Shown in pieces: positions 25,909 through 38,681 of a stretch of DNA of 64,000 bases (position 1 is its first letter; every line of letters begins with the position of its first letter). Origin of the DNA: Linnemannia schmuckeri (Eukaryota > Mortierellomycota > Mortierellomycetes > Mortierellales > Mortierellaceae); assembly GCA_029449235.1 (NCBI GenBank), contig JANATG010000014.1, forward strand, positions 62,001 through 126,000. Direction: 5' to 3'. The position numbers were made by a program, and so were the translations under genes. The notes under the pieces are model-generated. The model worked only from the letters and a program-made list of their open reading frames with translations, did not search any database and was not told the origin of the DNA.

Positions 25909-27591
25909 CTAGATTTGGGCAGGATGGGGACGTGTGGACGCGTGTGCAGCCTCGCTATCAATAACCTTGGTCAACAGCTTCTTGGCCTCGGTCTGACTGG
26001 GCACAGGTCCCATCATATCCCTCCGAACAACGCCATATTTCCAGATCAGATCCCTCGAATATCCCTGGCAGGCAAGCATCTCCTCCAAGATATTTCGTGC
26101 AGTCAGGTACCCCTTCTCCTCCTCGAGCAACTCGACCATCTCCCGCAACTCGACCTTGTCTTCCTTTTCCCGATCTGCCTTGATCCTGTCGGCTCTAATC
26201 TGTGCCAGCTGCTGCGAGGTCGACATCGATTCAACCATCTCCCAGTCATCATACAGCGTCTTCCGCTCCTGTTCCTGTGCCTTTTTGAGTGCAGCCGCTT
26301 CACGGTCAGCCTCCTCAAAGTGCTCCTGAGTAATCCACCGAAGGACGTGTTCATCGCGAAGATTGGCGTAGATGAACTTTTTAGGGAACAACGACGCATC
26401 ATACCCAAGATCCCTCAGTTGACCTCGGACACCTGGACTGACCTTTTGACGACCAATCTCTTCCAGCAGCATGTTGAATCGATGGGCGTACATCTTGCCG
26501 AATCGAAGTTCTGGCAAGGGGTTCAGTTGGGTCTGCCAGGGCTCACGATCATCCGGTCGTTCTCTCCCTTGGTCGCCGCCGGTTCTAGCTTTGCCCTTGT
26601 TGGATCGTAGACTCTTGGGTGCACCAGAAGAGATCCAGCGCCACGACGCACGGATATAATCGATCTTGAATTCCAGCTGTTGTGCGTTAACTGTTCCTGA
26701 AGAAGCGGTGGTGTCATCCTCGACTGGTTCCTTCTTGGTGATGGTGTAGCGGATAATAAAGTCGTCGTCGCCGATAAAGTGGCTGCCCTCGGTGAGGTCA
26801 AACTTGTACTGCTTCTTGGACGAGAGGACCTCATTGTCTACGGTGTGGAACATCCTCCGGGCTTCCTGTTGTATTTGCTCGGTGGTGAGTCCTGAGGGTG
26901 CGGAGGCAAACGTGGACCTGACATACTGAGCCATATGGTTGAAGCCCTGACGCACAGTCGCAGCAGGCGCGGGTGCTGCTGCAGGTGTTGGTGTGGAGCC
27001 AAAGAAAGACGAGAAGATGGGTTGGTTGGTGGGCATGGGCTGGATGGGTCCTCCGTTGGCCAGTTCCTGTTCCATGTAAGTCTGAGAGGCGCGGATAGAT
27101 CCTGCTTGGGTGATGCTCGCCCTCCTTGGACGTTGTTGAAGGGCTGTCGATGTTGACTCGTTCGCCTTTTTCGAGGGACCGTTAAGCTGCATTTCCCAGT
27201 TGTTAAAGTCGAGGCGTCCAAGAGTAGAAGCGTCAATATCAAGGTCGACGGTAGCGGTATCCCGTTGAGTGAACTCGAGGTAGTTGTGTTCCTTGTTATA
27301 GCGGGCAAAGACGGCAGTAATGGGTTGGTGCTTGCGTTGGAGGCTGATGCTAATAAAACAGGCCAGGGGGTCTTGTTTCTGCTTGGAACGGACTTCTTCG
27401 GTGGGGTTAGCAAAGGTGTTGCGGGCAGTGAGGGAGTCGTCGACAAGGTCACGAACGCGCTTGGAGAGGGTGCGGAGGGCGGCCAGTTCGTGGAGGGAGC
27501 AGAACCCGCAGATGTGCTGGAAGGCCTCTGCGGGGAGGTTCTCGATCATCAGTCCGCCGGGTGTAGGTGTCTCTGTCCTGTTGAGGTCCAT
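25909..27591 (-). CDS. F-box-containing protein, single exon
   Basis: One uninterrupted frame of 560 codons starts at ATG 27589-27591. An F-box-like helix set occupies about residues 16-55 (MIENLPAEAFQHICGF, then LSKRVRDLVDDSL), which would bind Skp1 in an SCF ubiquitin ligase. The rest has no leucine-rich repeats or WD repeats that I can see. It includes a region with FDLTEGSHFIGDDDFIIRY near the middle, a WRW-containing segment, and a charged coiled coil in the last third (EADREAAALKKAQEQERK, VELREMVELLEEEKGYL). The substrate-recognition part is therefore unassigned. The 5' flank has a poly-A tract of about 22 nt at 27722-27743. Confidence 0.75.
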   Translation of the reverse strand: MDLNRTETPTPGGLMIENLPAEAFQHICGFCSLHELAALRTLSKRVRDLVDDSLTARNTFANPTEEVRSKQKQDPLACFISISLQRKHQPITAVFARYNKEHNYLEFTQRDTATVDLDIDASTLGRLDFNNWEMQLNGPSKKANESTSTALQQRPRRASITQAGSIRASQTYMEQELANGGPIQPMPTNQPIFSSFFGSTPTPAAAPAPAATVRQGFNHMAQYVRSTFASAPSGLTTEQIQQEARRMFHTVDNEVLSSKKQYKFDLTEGSHFIGDDDFIIRYTITKKEPVEDDTTASSGTVNAQQLEFKIDYIRASWRWISSGAPKSLRSNKGKARTGGDQGRERPDDREPWQTQLNPLPELRFGKMYAHRFNMLLEEIGRQKVSPGVRGQLRDLGYDASLFPKKFIYANLRDEHVLRWITQEHFEEADREAAALKKAQEQERKTLYDDWEMVESMSTSQQLAQIRADRIKADREKEDKVELREMVELLEEEKGYLTARNILEEMLACQGYSRDLIWKYGVVRRDMMGPVPSQTEAKKLLTKVIDSEAAHASTRPHPAQI

Positions 27592-30407
27592 TGTTGACTT
27601 GATGTGTAGTTACAGAGTAAAGGATGAGAGCGTGAAAAAGAAATAGAAGGGAAGGAGCGCGATGTGTGAGAGAGTTGGAATGAAAGAAGGGAGAAGAGAA
27701 AAGATGGTTGGCGAAGATGAAGAAAAAAAAAAAAAAAAAAAAAGAAGGGAGGAAGCCTGGGGGTTGTTAAAGAGTGAAGCTGAGTAGAAAAATGAGGAAT
27801 AGGAGAGCACTTCGGCAAGGACTAGTGGCAAGTGTGTCTTCTTCGGCAAGGTGGCAAAGAACTGACTTTGGCAAGGGAATAGGCGAAGGAAAAAGGAAAA
27901 GGGAACCCCTGTCCATTGAAGGAAACTTAAAAATCTTAAAGAGGAATACGTGGCACAGAGTAAGAACGGACACGACGCTCTTGAGAGATGCCACGTTGGA
28001 GAAAGATGGACAGACAGACAGACAGACAGATACTAGTTGAAGATGGATCTGGACACGGACACATCCAGGTAGCTGGATATGACCTTGTTTCGTTTTTCAT
28101 TTCTTAACCTGCAACTGTCCACGTAGAGTTAGTAAGCAGTGCCGGCACCGTGGCTAGCCTCTCCTGTTGCTCCTCCTGAAGAGAAAAAAATGATGAAAAG
28201 AGGGCGCGAATTGGTGGCGCAAAACAGAACGAAAGAAAAGCGAGACGCGGTCTCAGGGTCGATGACGCGTCTACTGGCTGGGTTGAAGTTAACACACAAA
28301 GGTGCTCTCCTTGTTTGTTATGCACCCTGTAACAAGGACCAAAGGGATCATCTCCTGGTATCCCACTCATCCAGAACCGTGCCGGAATAACTCTCGACAG
28401 TCAACACAGAAATAATACGGGGTGCATTCTCCCTCTCTACAATACACGCATTCGCATGCATACTTTAACAACAACTCTTTTGAACAAACAAACCACGCAG
28501 CATCATTGCTAGTAAGAGAACATAACGCAGGGCAAGGAGAAGTTCTAGGTTTGGTAGGTCTTATCGAATAGTAGTGTTAGTAGACATGGACATTCGAGGA
28601 GGCGTTGAGACAGGATACAACGAGATGGATGGAGCAGTGCTCGATGTTGACCCCTTGCCTTGTAGTACCTAGCCCTTCTAGAGCTGTATATCCCTTGTTA
28701 CTTAACAAAAGAAGAGAAGGGAAGAAAGTGAAAAAAAGACGGAGACAGCCTTCTTTTCCTCATTTATCCCATCCAACCAATGGGTTGGTTGAGTCCATGG
28801 TACATGAGGCAGATTGGCAAGAGCATTATTCTTGTCTGTCTCTCAAGACAACAGGCAAAGGGTAGAGAGAAAAGGGATGGGGACAATAAGCGAACAAGGG
28901 CAGTGGAAAGGAGGGAAGGAGGGAAGGAAGGCAGGAGGGCAGGAGGAAAGGGGGCAAGCATCTTGTATAAGTGTAAGCACACAGTGCCTGTTTCGTGTTT
29001 GTATTGTTGTTCCTTGGAACTGATCCATTCAGAAACATGGGGCCTGCATCCCATCTCTTGGTCTAAAGTGGCCCATAAGCTAGTTCCTCTTCTTTGTCCT
29101 ATCTATCCCCTGCACTGCTTTTTTTACTCCTTCGTCATTATTCATGCCAATACTATTATTACCATGTACAGCAATACAACTTTCTGCATCTTTTTCTTGG
29201 TAATTGGAGAAGAGAGGGAAAAACATAGGGCTCACCTGTCCCTTTGTTTCCTCCCTCTCTTAGGTACTTCCCCCTCATGCTCAAATAAAAAAAATGATTC
29301 AAAATACTCCCCTCCCCCATGCATATTTGCAGTGCTTTCATTCATAACTCCATCATCGGACATTATCTCCCCGAGATGAATCGGTACATGATCGTCGCTG
29401 GAGATATGTTTGTCCAAGAGACAGGTACAAGGTATTTTATTTTCAGCGCACAAAAGTGTTTAAAAGAGACGAAATGACAAGGGAACAAGGACCCTTCGCT
29501 CCTGACAAAGCAAACCGACATATCGCGTTTGACACCCTTTGTCTTTTAGCTCCTTTTCATTTTGTTTTCAGAAGCAATTGACGCCAACAGGGCTTTGCAC
29601 TCCACATTCCGATCCATCCATTGTCCTATTGTTTTACTTAATGTTCTTACTTATTAACAACAAGCAAGAGAAAGACAGAGTGTGTGTGTGAAAGAGAGAG
29701 TAGAGTAACCCCCTTGAAGTCAGTTGTCCTCCTTACACAGAAAGACAAGTCAGACAGGCAGACCAATGACCGGTCCAATGGCCCAATGGGTCGCCTCCCT
29801 TGTACCATCATATGTATGTATATGTATATGTGTGTGTGCCATGCCTTCTTCGTTCTCCTCCTGGACACACACCCTCCTCACACTCAACCCCTTGCACTTT
29901 TCTCTTTGTCATTGCTCCTTTCTTTTTCTTTTCTGTACACTCACTTCTTTCCTTCTTGTTCTTTTGCTCTCTTTCTCTTTTCTTTTTTCCTTACTTACAC
30001 TTATTTCCTCTATCTATTCCTAATACCCCATCCCGTCCTGCCTTTCTTTTTTCTTAATCCCACTACTACTGCACCATACCCACTATACCCTAGCCTCTCC
30101 AGCCATCCTTACACACTACTACTACTACTACTACTACTACTGCTGCTGCTACTACTGCTAATACCATCATCACCACCACCACCACCACACCATCAACACG
30201 CACTCGTCCCCTTCTTCCTTCCATTATCACCAACTAACGACCAATTAAATCCATACTCACGACATACTGTCACCTTCTTATCACCTTCATTTGCCCTCTA
30301 CACTCTGTTCAACCCTCACCTCGTCTCCTGCTTTAGCTCATTCATTCAACAAGGCGACAACAACACAAACAACACGACTTGCATTCCACCCACTCTCCAA
30401 TTAAACC
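27592..30407. other. 2.8-kb spacer: promoters and pyrimidine-rich 5' region of the P2X gene
   Basis: No supported gene. Content includes a (GACA)n run near 28008-28030, purine-rich blocks near 28900-28970, and from about 29860 a long C/T-rich stretch with a (CTA)n/(CTG)n trinucleotide run at about 30112-30160, leading into the start codon at 30408. Confidence 0.45.
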
Positions 30408-30813
30408 ATGCCGTCGAATGGAGGAGGAAGAGCAGGGTCAATGTCGTTCTCGGACAGGTTCTTCAGGTAGGACAAGAAAAACAGAAACCCTCTTTTTTGG
30501 GAGTTGTGTACTTTTTTGTCTTGTCTCTTGACCTGACTGGCTGAGCAACAGAGACATAAAAAAATAACTCTAGGACGTACAAGGATCAGTTGTCCCTTCC
30601 TTCTCTCTCGTCAACCAAAATGTGAATGCACTGACTAACACCCAGGAACACATTTCTCTTTTCATTCCATTCCGCCATTCCTCTTCTCTCTTACATGGCA
30701 CAGCTACGAAACGTTCAAGGTTCTCAGAGTGCGCGAGTAAGTGCCTTATGCCTCAAGACTGTGGCATCGATATTGCTGTACACAAAGATTACGTTTATTT
30801 TGCTCTTCTATGT

Positions 30814-30846
<33 letters not shown>

Positions 30847-31112
30847 ATTGGGTTCGCAGACCTTCTTTTATCCCTTTATCACTCTAAAATCTCAACTTCC
30901 ACTCTACTCTCACTTTCTCCCTTCCTTCTCACATGCTGTCTGTGCGTCAGCACTGCAGTTCCCTTGTTCTACTTTTCCTTCTGATTTTCTTTTCTGCGAT
31001 TCGAACATCATGACATGATTGTTCATGCTTGACTCGCCTGAGCAGTGCAGAAAGGAGTTGTTGACCATGGGGTGAGGAAGTGGAGGTCAGGAAGAGGAGA
31101 TCAAGAAATGTG

Positions 31113-31172
<60 letters not shown>

Positions 31173-31732
31173 AATGGATTATTTTTAGCAGCTCTGCACA
31201 TACTCGAAATATGATGATATTAACATGGATGTAACATGACAGACATCAATGAGTATGTGTATGTCTGGGGTGTATGAATGATGAAGCACGAGAGCACACA
31301 CTAGGGAAAGTAGAGTTATATGAACGGAGTGTTGCGAATGGACCCCCCCCCCCCCACCAAAAAGAAAAAGAGTAAGAACGAATTGGTGAGCCGCAGAAGG
31401 GTATCAGGGATGAGTATGAATGGTACGGCACTGAGTGAGCAATTTGGGATTGCGGAGAATAAGGAGATGATGAAAGAGGAGGAGCATTCAAGGGAGCCGA
31501 GCAAGGGTGAGATGAGAGGGGGTTGTCAATTTATCCTTTGCAAGGGATACCTTTACTGGTCATTGTGGTATGTGGTTTGTTCCCCTGGCTGGGGAGTACA
31601 CTCTTTGTCTCTGTTGTACTCTGTTGTTCACCCAGGCACAAGAAGGACACAAAAGGGACAGACAATGATCTTCATAGGAGTTGTGTCTCACAGTGTGTAA
31701 CACCCATTTGCCACCAAAATAATAACCTTTTT

Positions 31733-31771
<39 letters not shown>

Positions 31772-32009
31772 CTTTTCCCTTGACAACAACCAGCCGCCGT
31801 TTAGGAGGGCTATACAGACTGTTCCAGGCAACCATCCTCCTCTACATCGCATCCTCCATCATCTACCAGCAGCGATACCTTAAAACTGAAAACGTCATCA
31901 ACGGTAGCTTGTCCTCGTCCTCATTTGTTTCTTGTTGACGTATTTTCCCTTGCCTTGCATGCATTGTTTACAGCCTGCTTGTATGCAGCAATAACCTCGT
32001 ATCTCACAC

Positions 32010-32044
<35 letters not shown>

Positions 32045-35000
32045 ATATTGAACTTACATAGGGGCAGTCAGGGTCACGTTAAAGGCACCAACTGACGGAA
32101 TAGCAACACCAGCATACTGCAAACCACCAACAGCAGTATCCTCTCCATTACCGGGATCAACACCTCCATGTCTCTACTGGAGTTCAAACGATATCCTATA
32201 CGAGCCAGGTGTAGACGGAGCACTCGTCACAACACGCGCACAGATCACCCAATACGGACCCTTCAACAACCAAACTGCCACCACACCACAAAAGTGCGAT
32301 GTCAACGTACCCATTATCGCAGGATGTGACCCACATACTGCTCCTACGACTCTTCTCTTGCCAACTTCTTTGGTGGCGGATATTGAGAGGTTCACGTTGA
32401 TGCTGGAGCATTCTATTCGAGGACAGGCGACGGGGTTGCAGATCCGCTCGGGAAACATGGAGACGGGATTGTTGCGTGATTCTGAGTCGGGGGAGGTTCT
32501 CAAGACTTTCACGGATCAGAGTCGATATGTCCCCGCTGTTGTAACTTCAACAGTCGAAACAAAGGCAATGGACGGATCAGTAACAGCATCAGCAACGGCG
32601 GCAATGGATAACAGCAAGATGGTTCATCTGGCAGGAGACGTCATGACGGTAGGCGAGTTCTTGAGGGCCGCTGGCGTGAACTTGGACGAGATCTCTACTT
32701 CGCCATCAGCGTCTGTCAACGAGACAGTGCGGTCCTCTGGGGTTGTTGTGATTGTGGTGATTCAGTATGCGGCCAAGGGCTGGAACCCCAACAAGATCAG
32801 CTATGAGTATCTCCCCAAGGCGATCCCAGACCAAGAGTACAAGGTTATTGAAACCATCCGCGACTTCCGCGGAGGTAACCGAGTCGAGATCAATCGGCAT
32901 GGGTAAGCATGCATGCATAAAGCAAGGCACTTGCTAATATGACGCATCTGTTTGTTTGTTAACTTGTTTTTCTTTCTTCCTCGGAGGATATTTGGAGGGA
33001 ATTTTTTCCTATTTTTCTCTATATATTGGCAGGACTACCCCACCACCCTTCTGACCAACTCACATTTCCTTCATTTTCCTTTCCCCTCTTCCTCTTCTTC
33101 AAAAACTGCCACATTATAGCATCAGAATCGTATTCTCTCAGGCTGGCCAGTTGGGGCAATTCTCATTGATGACCCTGTTGACTAACCTCGTCGCGGCAGT
33201 GGCTCTCTTCAAAGTCGCCAACATCATTGTCGAACTCATGATGCTCCGTCTTCACCCTCAAAAGAAGATCTATACCCGCGCCAAATTTGAGCATGCCAAG
33301 GATGGAATTCCTCCTCTGAGACGGGATGGCACCAGCAACAGCAGCACTACTGGACTCGAGGAGTTGACTGCAGGCGAGGAGGAGTCGCAGACTGGGACCG
33401 GGAGCAATTTGAGTTTCAGAGGACGATCGCAGCATGATGGGCAAGAGGGTGAAACGGTGGCACCTGGATCGTCGACTTCTACACTGAGTGGTTCTGGAAG
33501 GACGACAGGACCGTTTGGTATACTTGGTGGGTTGGCAGAAGGTTCTCGTCAGCAGCAGCATATGGGATCAACAGGATTGTCGCAACGCGGTGGTATTAAT
33601 GAGGAGGCTGCCTCTCGCAGCCAACATGAAGGATTGGACGACTTTTTGACATCCAGCGACGAGAGCGATGACAGTGATGCAGATGTCAAGGGAGAGAGGC
33701 GGAGGTCATATGTTCAGGATTCCTTTACAAAGTCGCAGAGCAGTTCAGTCGATCCTACACGGTCTCAGCTCCGTGTGGTGGTTTCTAGACAAAGCAACAG
33801 CAACCTTTCGGGGTACGGATCCAAGGACGCTTGTCGCAATGCAACAACACCTATCTCGACCAATGGCACTGTAGGTCGTCAGCAGGGTAGTCAATTGACC
33901 AAGGCTATGTCCAGCACGTCGACAGCAATGAGTGGCGTGGACTGGAACAGGAATGGGTCTAGCTCTGCACTTACTGGAGGGGATGTTACCCCAGGTGTTG
34001 CCAGGACAACGACTGCTATCCGCCCCTCAGGAACATCTTTGTACAGTCTTGGTCAGGGCTATGGTTCAATGACCTCCCGAGACTCGACGGAAGACATGGA
34101 GATTGAGACGCGGTTTGGACCTGCCCGGCCGAATGAATACAAAGGCTTCAACCCTGGTGGGTTGTCGTTGACAGGAACGCCTCCATTGTCGCCTTCTCCC
34201 TCACAGGCACGATATGCATTTAGTGGCTCGATGCGTCGTGGATCCGCGACTCCCGAGCGGTCAGCTGTGTTCGGCATCTCAACACCTAGTCCCACTCATG
34301 GAGGAAGTGCAGAGCCTTTTTCGGCGTTCAAGTCTCCGGCAACCATGCACGCTACTTCGCCCAGCCCTGTCTTTTTCGGTCACCACCATCATTACAGTCA
34401 GAGCAACATGGGTCGTCGCGGATCTGTTGCGGAGGATGAGAAGGGTAGTAGCAGTCGGAACAAGAGACATCCGTCCATCAAGAAATCGACCGGTCTTGCG
34501 TCGCCTTCTTCACCTCGTGACACGACGAGGACCCTCAACTTTCGTCACTCTTCGGGATCGTTGTCGTCTCTGTCTAGTTCTTCATCTTCGTCGTCGTTGG
34601 CTTCTTTTTATGAGGGAAGTGATCTGCAGCGAAGTGTTACCCCTGGTGCGATGACGAGTTTTGCATCTGGACAAGCAGGAGCAGGAGTTGGAGGAAATGG
34701 AGCTCGGTCGTCGACATCGACATGGTCGTATGGTCTCCCAGACAGTCCGCTCCGAGGCGAATACAGTGGGACAGAGAGACTTGTAGGGTCCACAACTCGA
34801 CCTACAACAACCCACCATTGCTCCAAGAATGACAAGTGTATAATTAGTGGTGGCTCAGGGGGACGCGAACACAAGAAACGCCGAAAGGAGTACAACCAGT
34901 CGATCTCCGCCACGCTGGCTGGCGGTCAATATGAGTCTCTGCTGCAATCCAAATCGGAGGTGAACTTGACGAGGCCCATGTTTGGGTTGGGTAGTTCGAG

Positions 35001-36354
35001 TAATTTGTCGTCCTTTTCGTTGTCGTTGGCTGCATCTGCAGAGTCGTCTTCGTCCAAGGATGTCAAAGGCAAGCATGTTGACTCTAAATGGTCCATTGAG
35101 AGGAGCTCCTCTGCCTCGACTCCCACCGTTATACCCTCTGCGATGACGACGACGGCGTTTAATGTAACGATGACACCCTTTCAGCTCCCCATGCCCGTCT
35201 ATTTCAGTCAAGAACTAGGCTCGAAATTGGATCTGGAGGATGCACTTGCTGGATTCACTTCCTCTTCCTCCTCGTCAAGCTCGGTTGCTGCTAATCCAGC
35301 AACAGTCAGCGGGAAACAACCACAGCGAGGAAGAAACAGTCTGCGTCACACGCTGCGGGCTTCGGTATCGTCACCTTCGCTATTGACGGGTCATCGGGAT
35401 GCCACTTGTGCAATCGCCGCAGCGTCGGGTTTGCCTGTGCGGCCTCATCTGGCGTCGCATAGCGATCTTCCTCCCAAATCTGGCACTGTCGAACCTTCTT
35501 TGATCTCATCTTCGTCATCGGCGGGATCGACAAGGTCAAGCAGTATGAGTGGACAAGATGCTATCGTCTCGTCTCAGTCACTGATTGACGCCTCTGTATC
35601 GAGTGTGACCGGCGCTTCTGCGCATCAGTCCGAATCTGGAGAAGAGCAAAGTGCAGGAACACGTCTTTTGAACGCTGGATCCGTTGGCCATTTTGCTCCT
35701 TCAACACCGGACCAAGGCGGAGACAGTTGTTGTAACGCCTCAGGGGCTAGCGCTTACTCCAGTCTCCAGGGGACCACACCGGGCCTTGTCAATTCCGTGT
35801 CGCATTTCTCGGGAACCCCCTCCTCCTTCTCGACCTCCGACACCAGATACCCATCTGCTACAGTTACTACCAGTAGCGGACTCAATGTTACCAGGGCATC
35901 CGCAGAATACCCGTTCACCAGGATACCTCGTACTTCTGGAGTAACATCAACCGTCGCCACCACCCGAGCAGCGCCTCTCCCATTGCGCCCGATCCTTTCT
36001 ACTTCATCACACTTGCTCAGTCATCAACAGCACCCCCTCTCGCCTTACAGCCTCACTCCCAGTCCTAGTATTCCTATCACAAGCAATCTTCCTACCATCC
36101 CGTCCTCATCCTCCTCACCTGCCCTAGGAGGAAGTAGAAGCACGCCCCAGCAATACTACACGAACCCGACAAACACATTCTTCACAAGTCCCATCACATT
36201 GTCGTGTACGACCACGATCCCAGAGACAAGGATCCGCGTGTTGGGTCCCACGATCACAATGATTACTGAGGATAACCGTAGGTTGGTGTTGAGGAGGAGT
36301 GCGCCGCTGATATTGAATGAGGGTGTTGGTGAGGAGAAGGCTGCCCGTATGTGA
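30408..36354 (+). CDS. P2X-type ATP-gated cation channel with very long C-terminal tail, 5 exons
   Basis: Model: 30408..30466, 30704..30736, 31794..31903, 32062..32902, 33120..36354, closing exactly at 1,425 codons plus stop. P2X subunits form trimeric channels with two membrane helices and a large outer domain. The N-terminal consensus TxK motif is in YETFKVLRVRD (about 21-31), followed by RRLGGLYRLFQ and a first helix (about 43-56). The outer domain (about 60-347) has LKAPTDG near the start and only about four Cys in its first half, against ten in vertebrate P2X. GIRIVFSQAGQLGQF leads into a second helix (about 365-390). The YxxxK surface-stability motif YTRAK is at 399-403. Residues from about 404 are a Ser/Thr-rich, mostly disordered tail of about 1,020 residues with no recognisable domain. 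Vertebrate agonist residues (two upstream Lys, NFR) are not clearly conserved, so the ligand is uncertain. Confidence 0.8.
30737..32061 (+). repeat. Simple repeats inside P2X introns 2 and 3
   Basis: Intron 2 (30737-31793, over 1 kb) contains T30 at 30816-30845, (AG)26 at 31115-31166, a C run near 31342-31354 and T33 at 31735-31767 just upstream of its acceptor. Intron 3 (31904-32061) contains T31 at 32013-32043, again next to its acceptor. The two 3' poly-T tracts lie where a polypyrimidine tract would be. Confidence 0.85.
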
Positions 36355-36595
36355 GGAGGTATTGAGGTTGTGGGATAGATGGTAGAGGAAGGGAGGAAGG
36401 GAGGAAGAAGGACCGAACATTGTTTTTGAATCTAGTTATATACCTTTTAATGATTTAGACACTTCCATTTTATTTTATTTTTCGCAATTGCAAGTTTCCA
36501 GCTTGCTAGCGCCTTCTTAATATCTAACCCACATTTCAAAAGAACCAAGATATGATGTTGTATGACACACAATGGCATTATTTAATAAGGAGTTA

Positions 36596-38465
36596 CTAAT
36601 CAAAGAGACTGAACTCGGGTGGCAAAGCCAAAGCGACGGGTGCGACAACAGGTGGTGGACTGGTCAATCCCGACAATAACAACGAAGGTGCCATAATAGA
36701 AGCTGCAGTCGCAGCTGATGTTGTCATCGAAGGTGAAGCAGAAAGAGGATAATAAGTGGACATGATAGGTTGAGCACCAGGATTGGCCATCTGACTGAGC
36801 GAGATAGATCCTGGAGGCGTCCTTGGTCTTCCTGTTCCGTTCAGAACTGCAGATCCTCCTGCGGCAAGTCCAGTTACTTGACTTGCACCAGAGCTGGAAG
36901 TGGTTCCTATAGCAGTGGTGGCGGAGGCAGCACGGACTGAGGTCTGACGGGCACGTTCGCGCTCGAGGAGTGTTTGATGGTTGATGAAGGGAGGAGCGCG
37001 GATGGCGCCACAGGCTCGGCATTGGCCTACACATCTGTAACATCTGTCCTGAGATGCGTCGCAGACACGGCATTTTTCAAGTGTCCAGACTATATTTGTG
37101 CATGTTGGCTGCGTTGGTGTTGGAGTAGGCGAGGGTGCGTCTTGCGGTGGTGGTGGTGGGGTAGCTGTTGTTGGTGGTATTGTTGGTGGCAGTGTTGACG
37201 CTGGGGGTTGGTTATTAGGTGCAGCCCAATGCATCCCGCTTCCTGTATACACAGCCTGATTTGTCGACGAGTTCGGGTTGGGTTCATAGACGATCGGTCC
37301 CGGGCACATCTTGATATCTAATACAACACCTCCTTGCGCTTTTGATCCAGATCCCTCCGCCCCGCTACCATTAAGGTCTTTCGTCTCAGAACTCACACCA
37401 CCAACGGCACTAATAGCATCCAGAATACCCTTAAACCCGACAACATCCTCTTCAGTCATATACGGATGGAAGATATCCCATTTGCGTAACTTGAGACTGT
37501 GGGGGAGGATATCACCGTTTCGGAGGAGATCCTTGAGGGTGTGGGTGTCGGTTGTGAGGGAAGTTTGATTCCGACGGTAGCGAGAAGAGAGGGTGTGGAG
37601 GTTTGGAAATTTGATCAGCATCACTAGTGGTGAGGGGAAGTGTTGTGAATCCGTCGAGTCCATGTATATCTATTTTAGACATTGAGTGTAGGACGGTTAG
37701 AGAATGGACCAGCTACCACGATCATATATAGCACCCAAAATAGAACGATTGCTCCCGCTTTGAAAAGTACGTTCTTACCTCGCGGACAAAATCGACGAGC
37801 CGGTTTTCTTTACGGAATCGACGGAGGACGGCATAGATCTCAGAGATCAAAGACCGGCTCCCGCCTCGCTCGCGATCGCGTTCGTTCTCTGCATGCTTCA
37901 ACCTATGCGCCGCCGTTGATCCTGCCACTGTTGTTGTTGAGGCATTGCTGGCAGTGGTGGTAGTGGTGGTGGTGATCTTGGTATCGTCGGATCTGTCAGA
38001 CACGGATTCAGATTCAGAGTTCGAAGAAGACTCTGAATCGTCCCGTTGCCAGGAAGGTTTCTTGGTCCTCACAGGACGTCTGTATCGCGACGGCCCTGCA
38101 GCCGCCACTGTAGCCTCTGCCCCCACTCTCGCTTCAGCTCCAATTCCTGCTGCTGCTGCGCTGAGTGTCGTAAAGGACGCCAGTGCGACGTTACTTGTAG
38201 AATACTCCGAAAGAGGAATAAATCGAACACGCTGCCAGATCTCGGGGAGGTTGAGGAGGAGATATCGGTGGTAGCGACAGGTGTCGAGGAAGCGGAAGAT
38301 GGTGACAATGTCGAGGTAGCTGAAAATGTCGAGGATGAGTTCTGAAGGGAGTTTTGTGAATGCTGAGAGTTGGTCTATCGTTGCTGGTGGTTGTTGCTGT
38401 GCCTGTTGGTGGTGTTCTAAGGGTGCAGGTGTGTTTACTGCGGTGTCGTATTGTGCTGCAGGCAT
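36596..38465 (-). CDS. F-box protein with Cys-rich knuckle, 2 exons
   Basis: Model: 37779..38465 and 36596..37669 on the minus strand, 586 codons plus stop. The F-box is at about residues 30-75 (FTKLPSELILDIFSYLDI, then LPEIWQRVRFIPLS), so the product probably joins an SCF complex. A Ser-rich, acidic, poly-Thr linker follows. Residues 429-449 hold six cysteines spaced C-x2-C-x6-C-x2-C-x3-C-x2-C, a probable zinc-binding knuckle. The remaining C terminus is Pro/Ser/Ala-rich and disordered. An F-box with a six-Cys knuckle is unusual, and no full-length family is recognised. The gene converges with the P2X gene, stops 241 bp apart. Confidence 0.75.
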
Positions 38466-38645
38466 TGCTTTTGATATTGTTCGTGGTCTAAATGGGTATG
38501 TGTGTTCCTTGCTTGTATCCTTGTGCTGGGTAGTGTGTTGAGCGGGATGACTTGTCCTTGATGAGTAATGAATGTGTATGGGAAAGAAAGACAAGGGGAT
38601 CACCCTCTGTCGTCCTTTATCAATTTCTCTCCCTCTCTCTCAAAT

Positions 38646-38681
<36 letters not shown>

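Noticed and set aside
26838..27452. 204-codon minus-strand ORF overlapping the F-box gene
   Set aside because: Thr/Ser/Pro-rich frame shadow of the 560-codon F-box protein.
29684..30544. 286-codon plus-strand ORF upstream of the P2X gene
   Set aside because: Translation of a C/T-rich tract with poly-Leu and Pro runs; better explained as 5' UTR or promoter.
34214..34654. 146-codon plus ORF inside P2X exon 5
   Set aside because: Alternative-frame shadow in the Ser-rich coding region.
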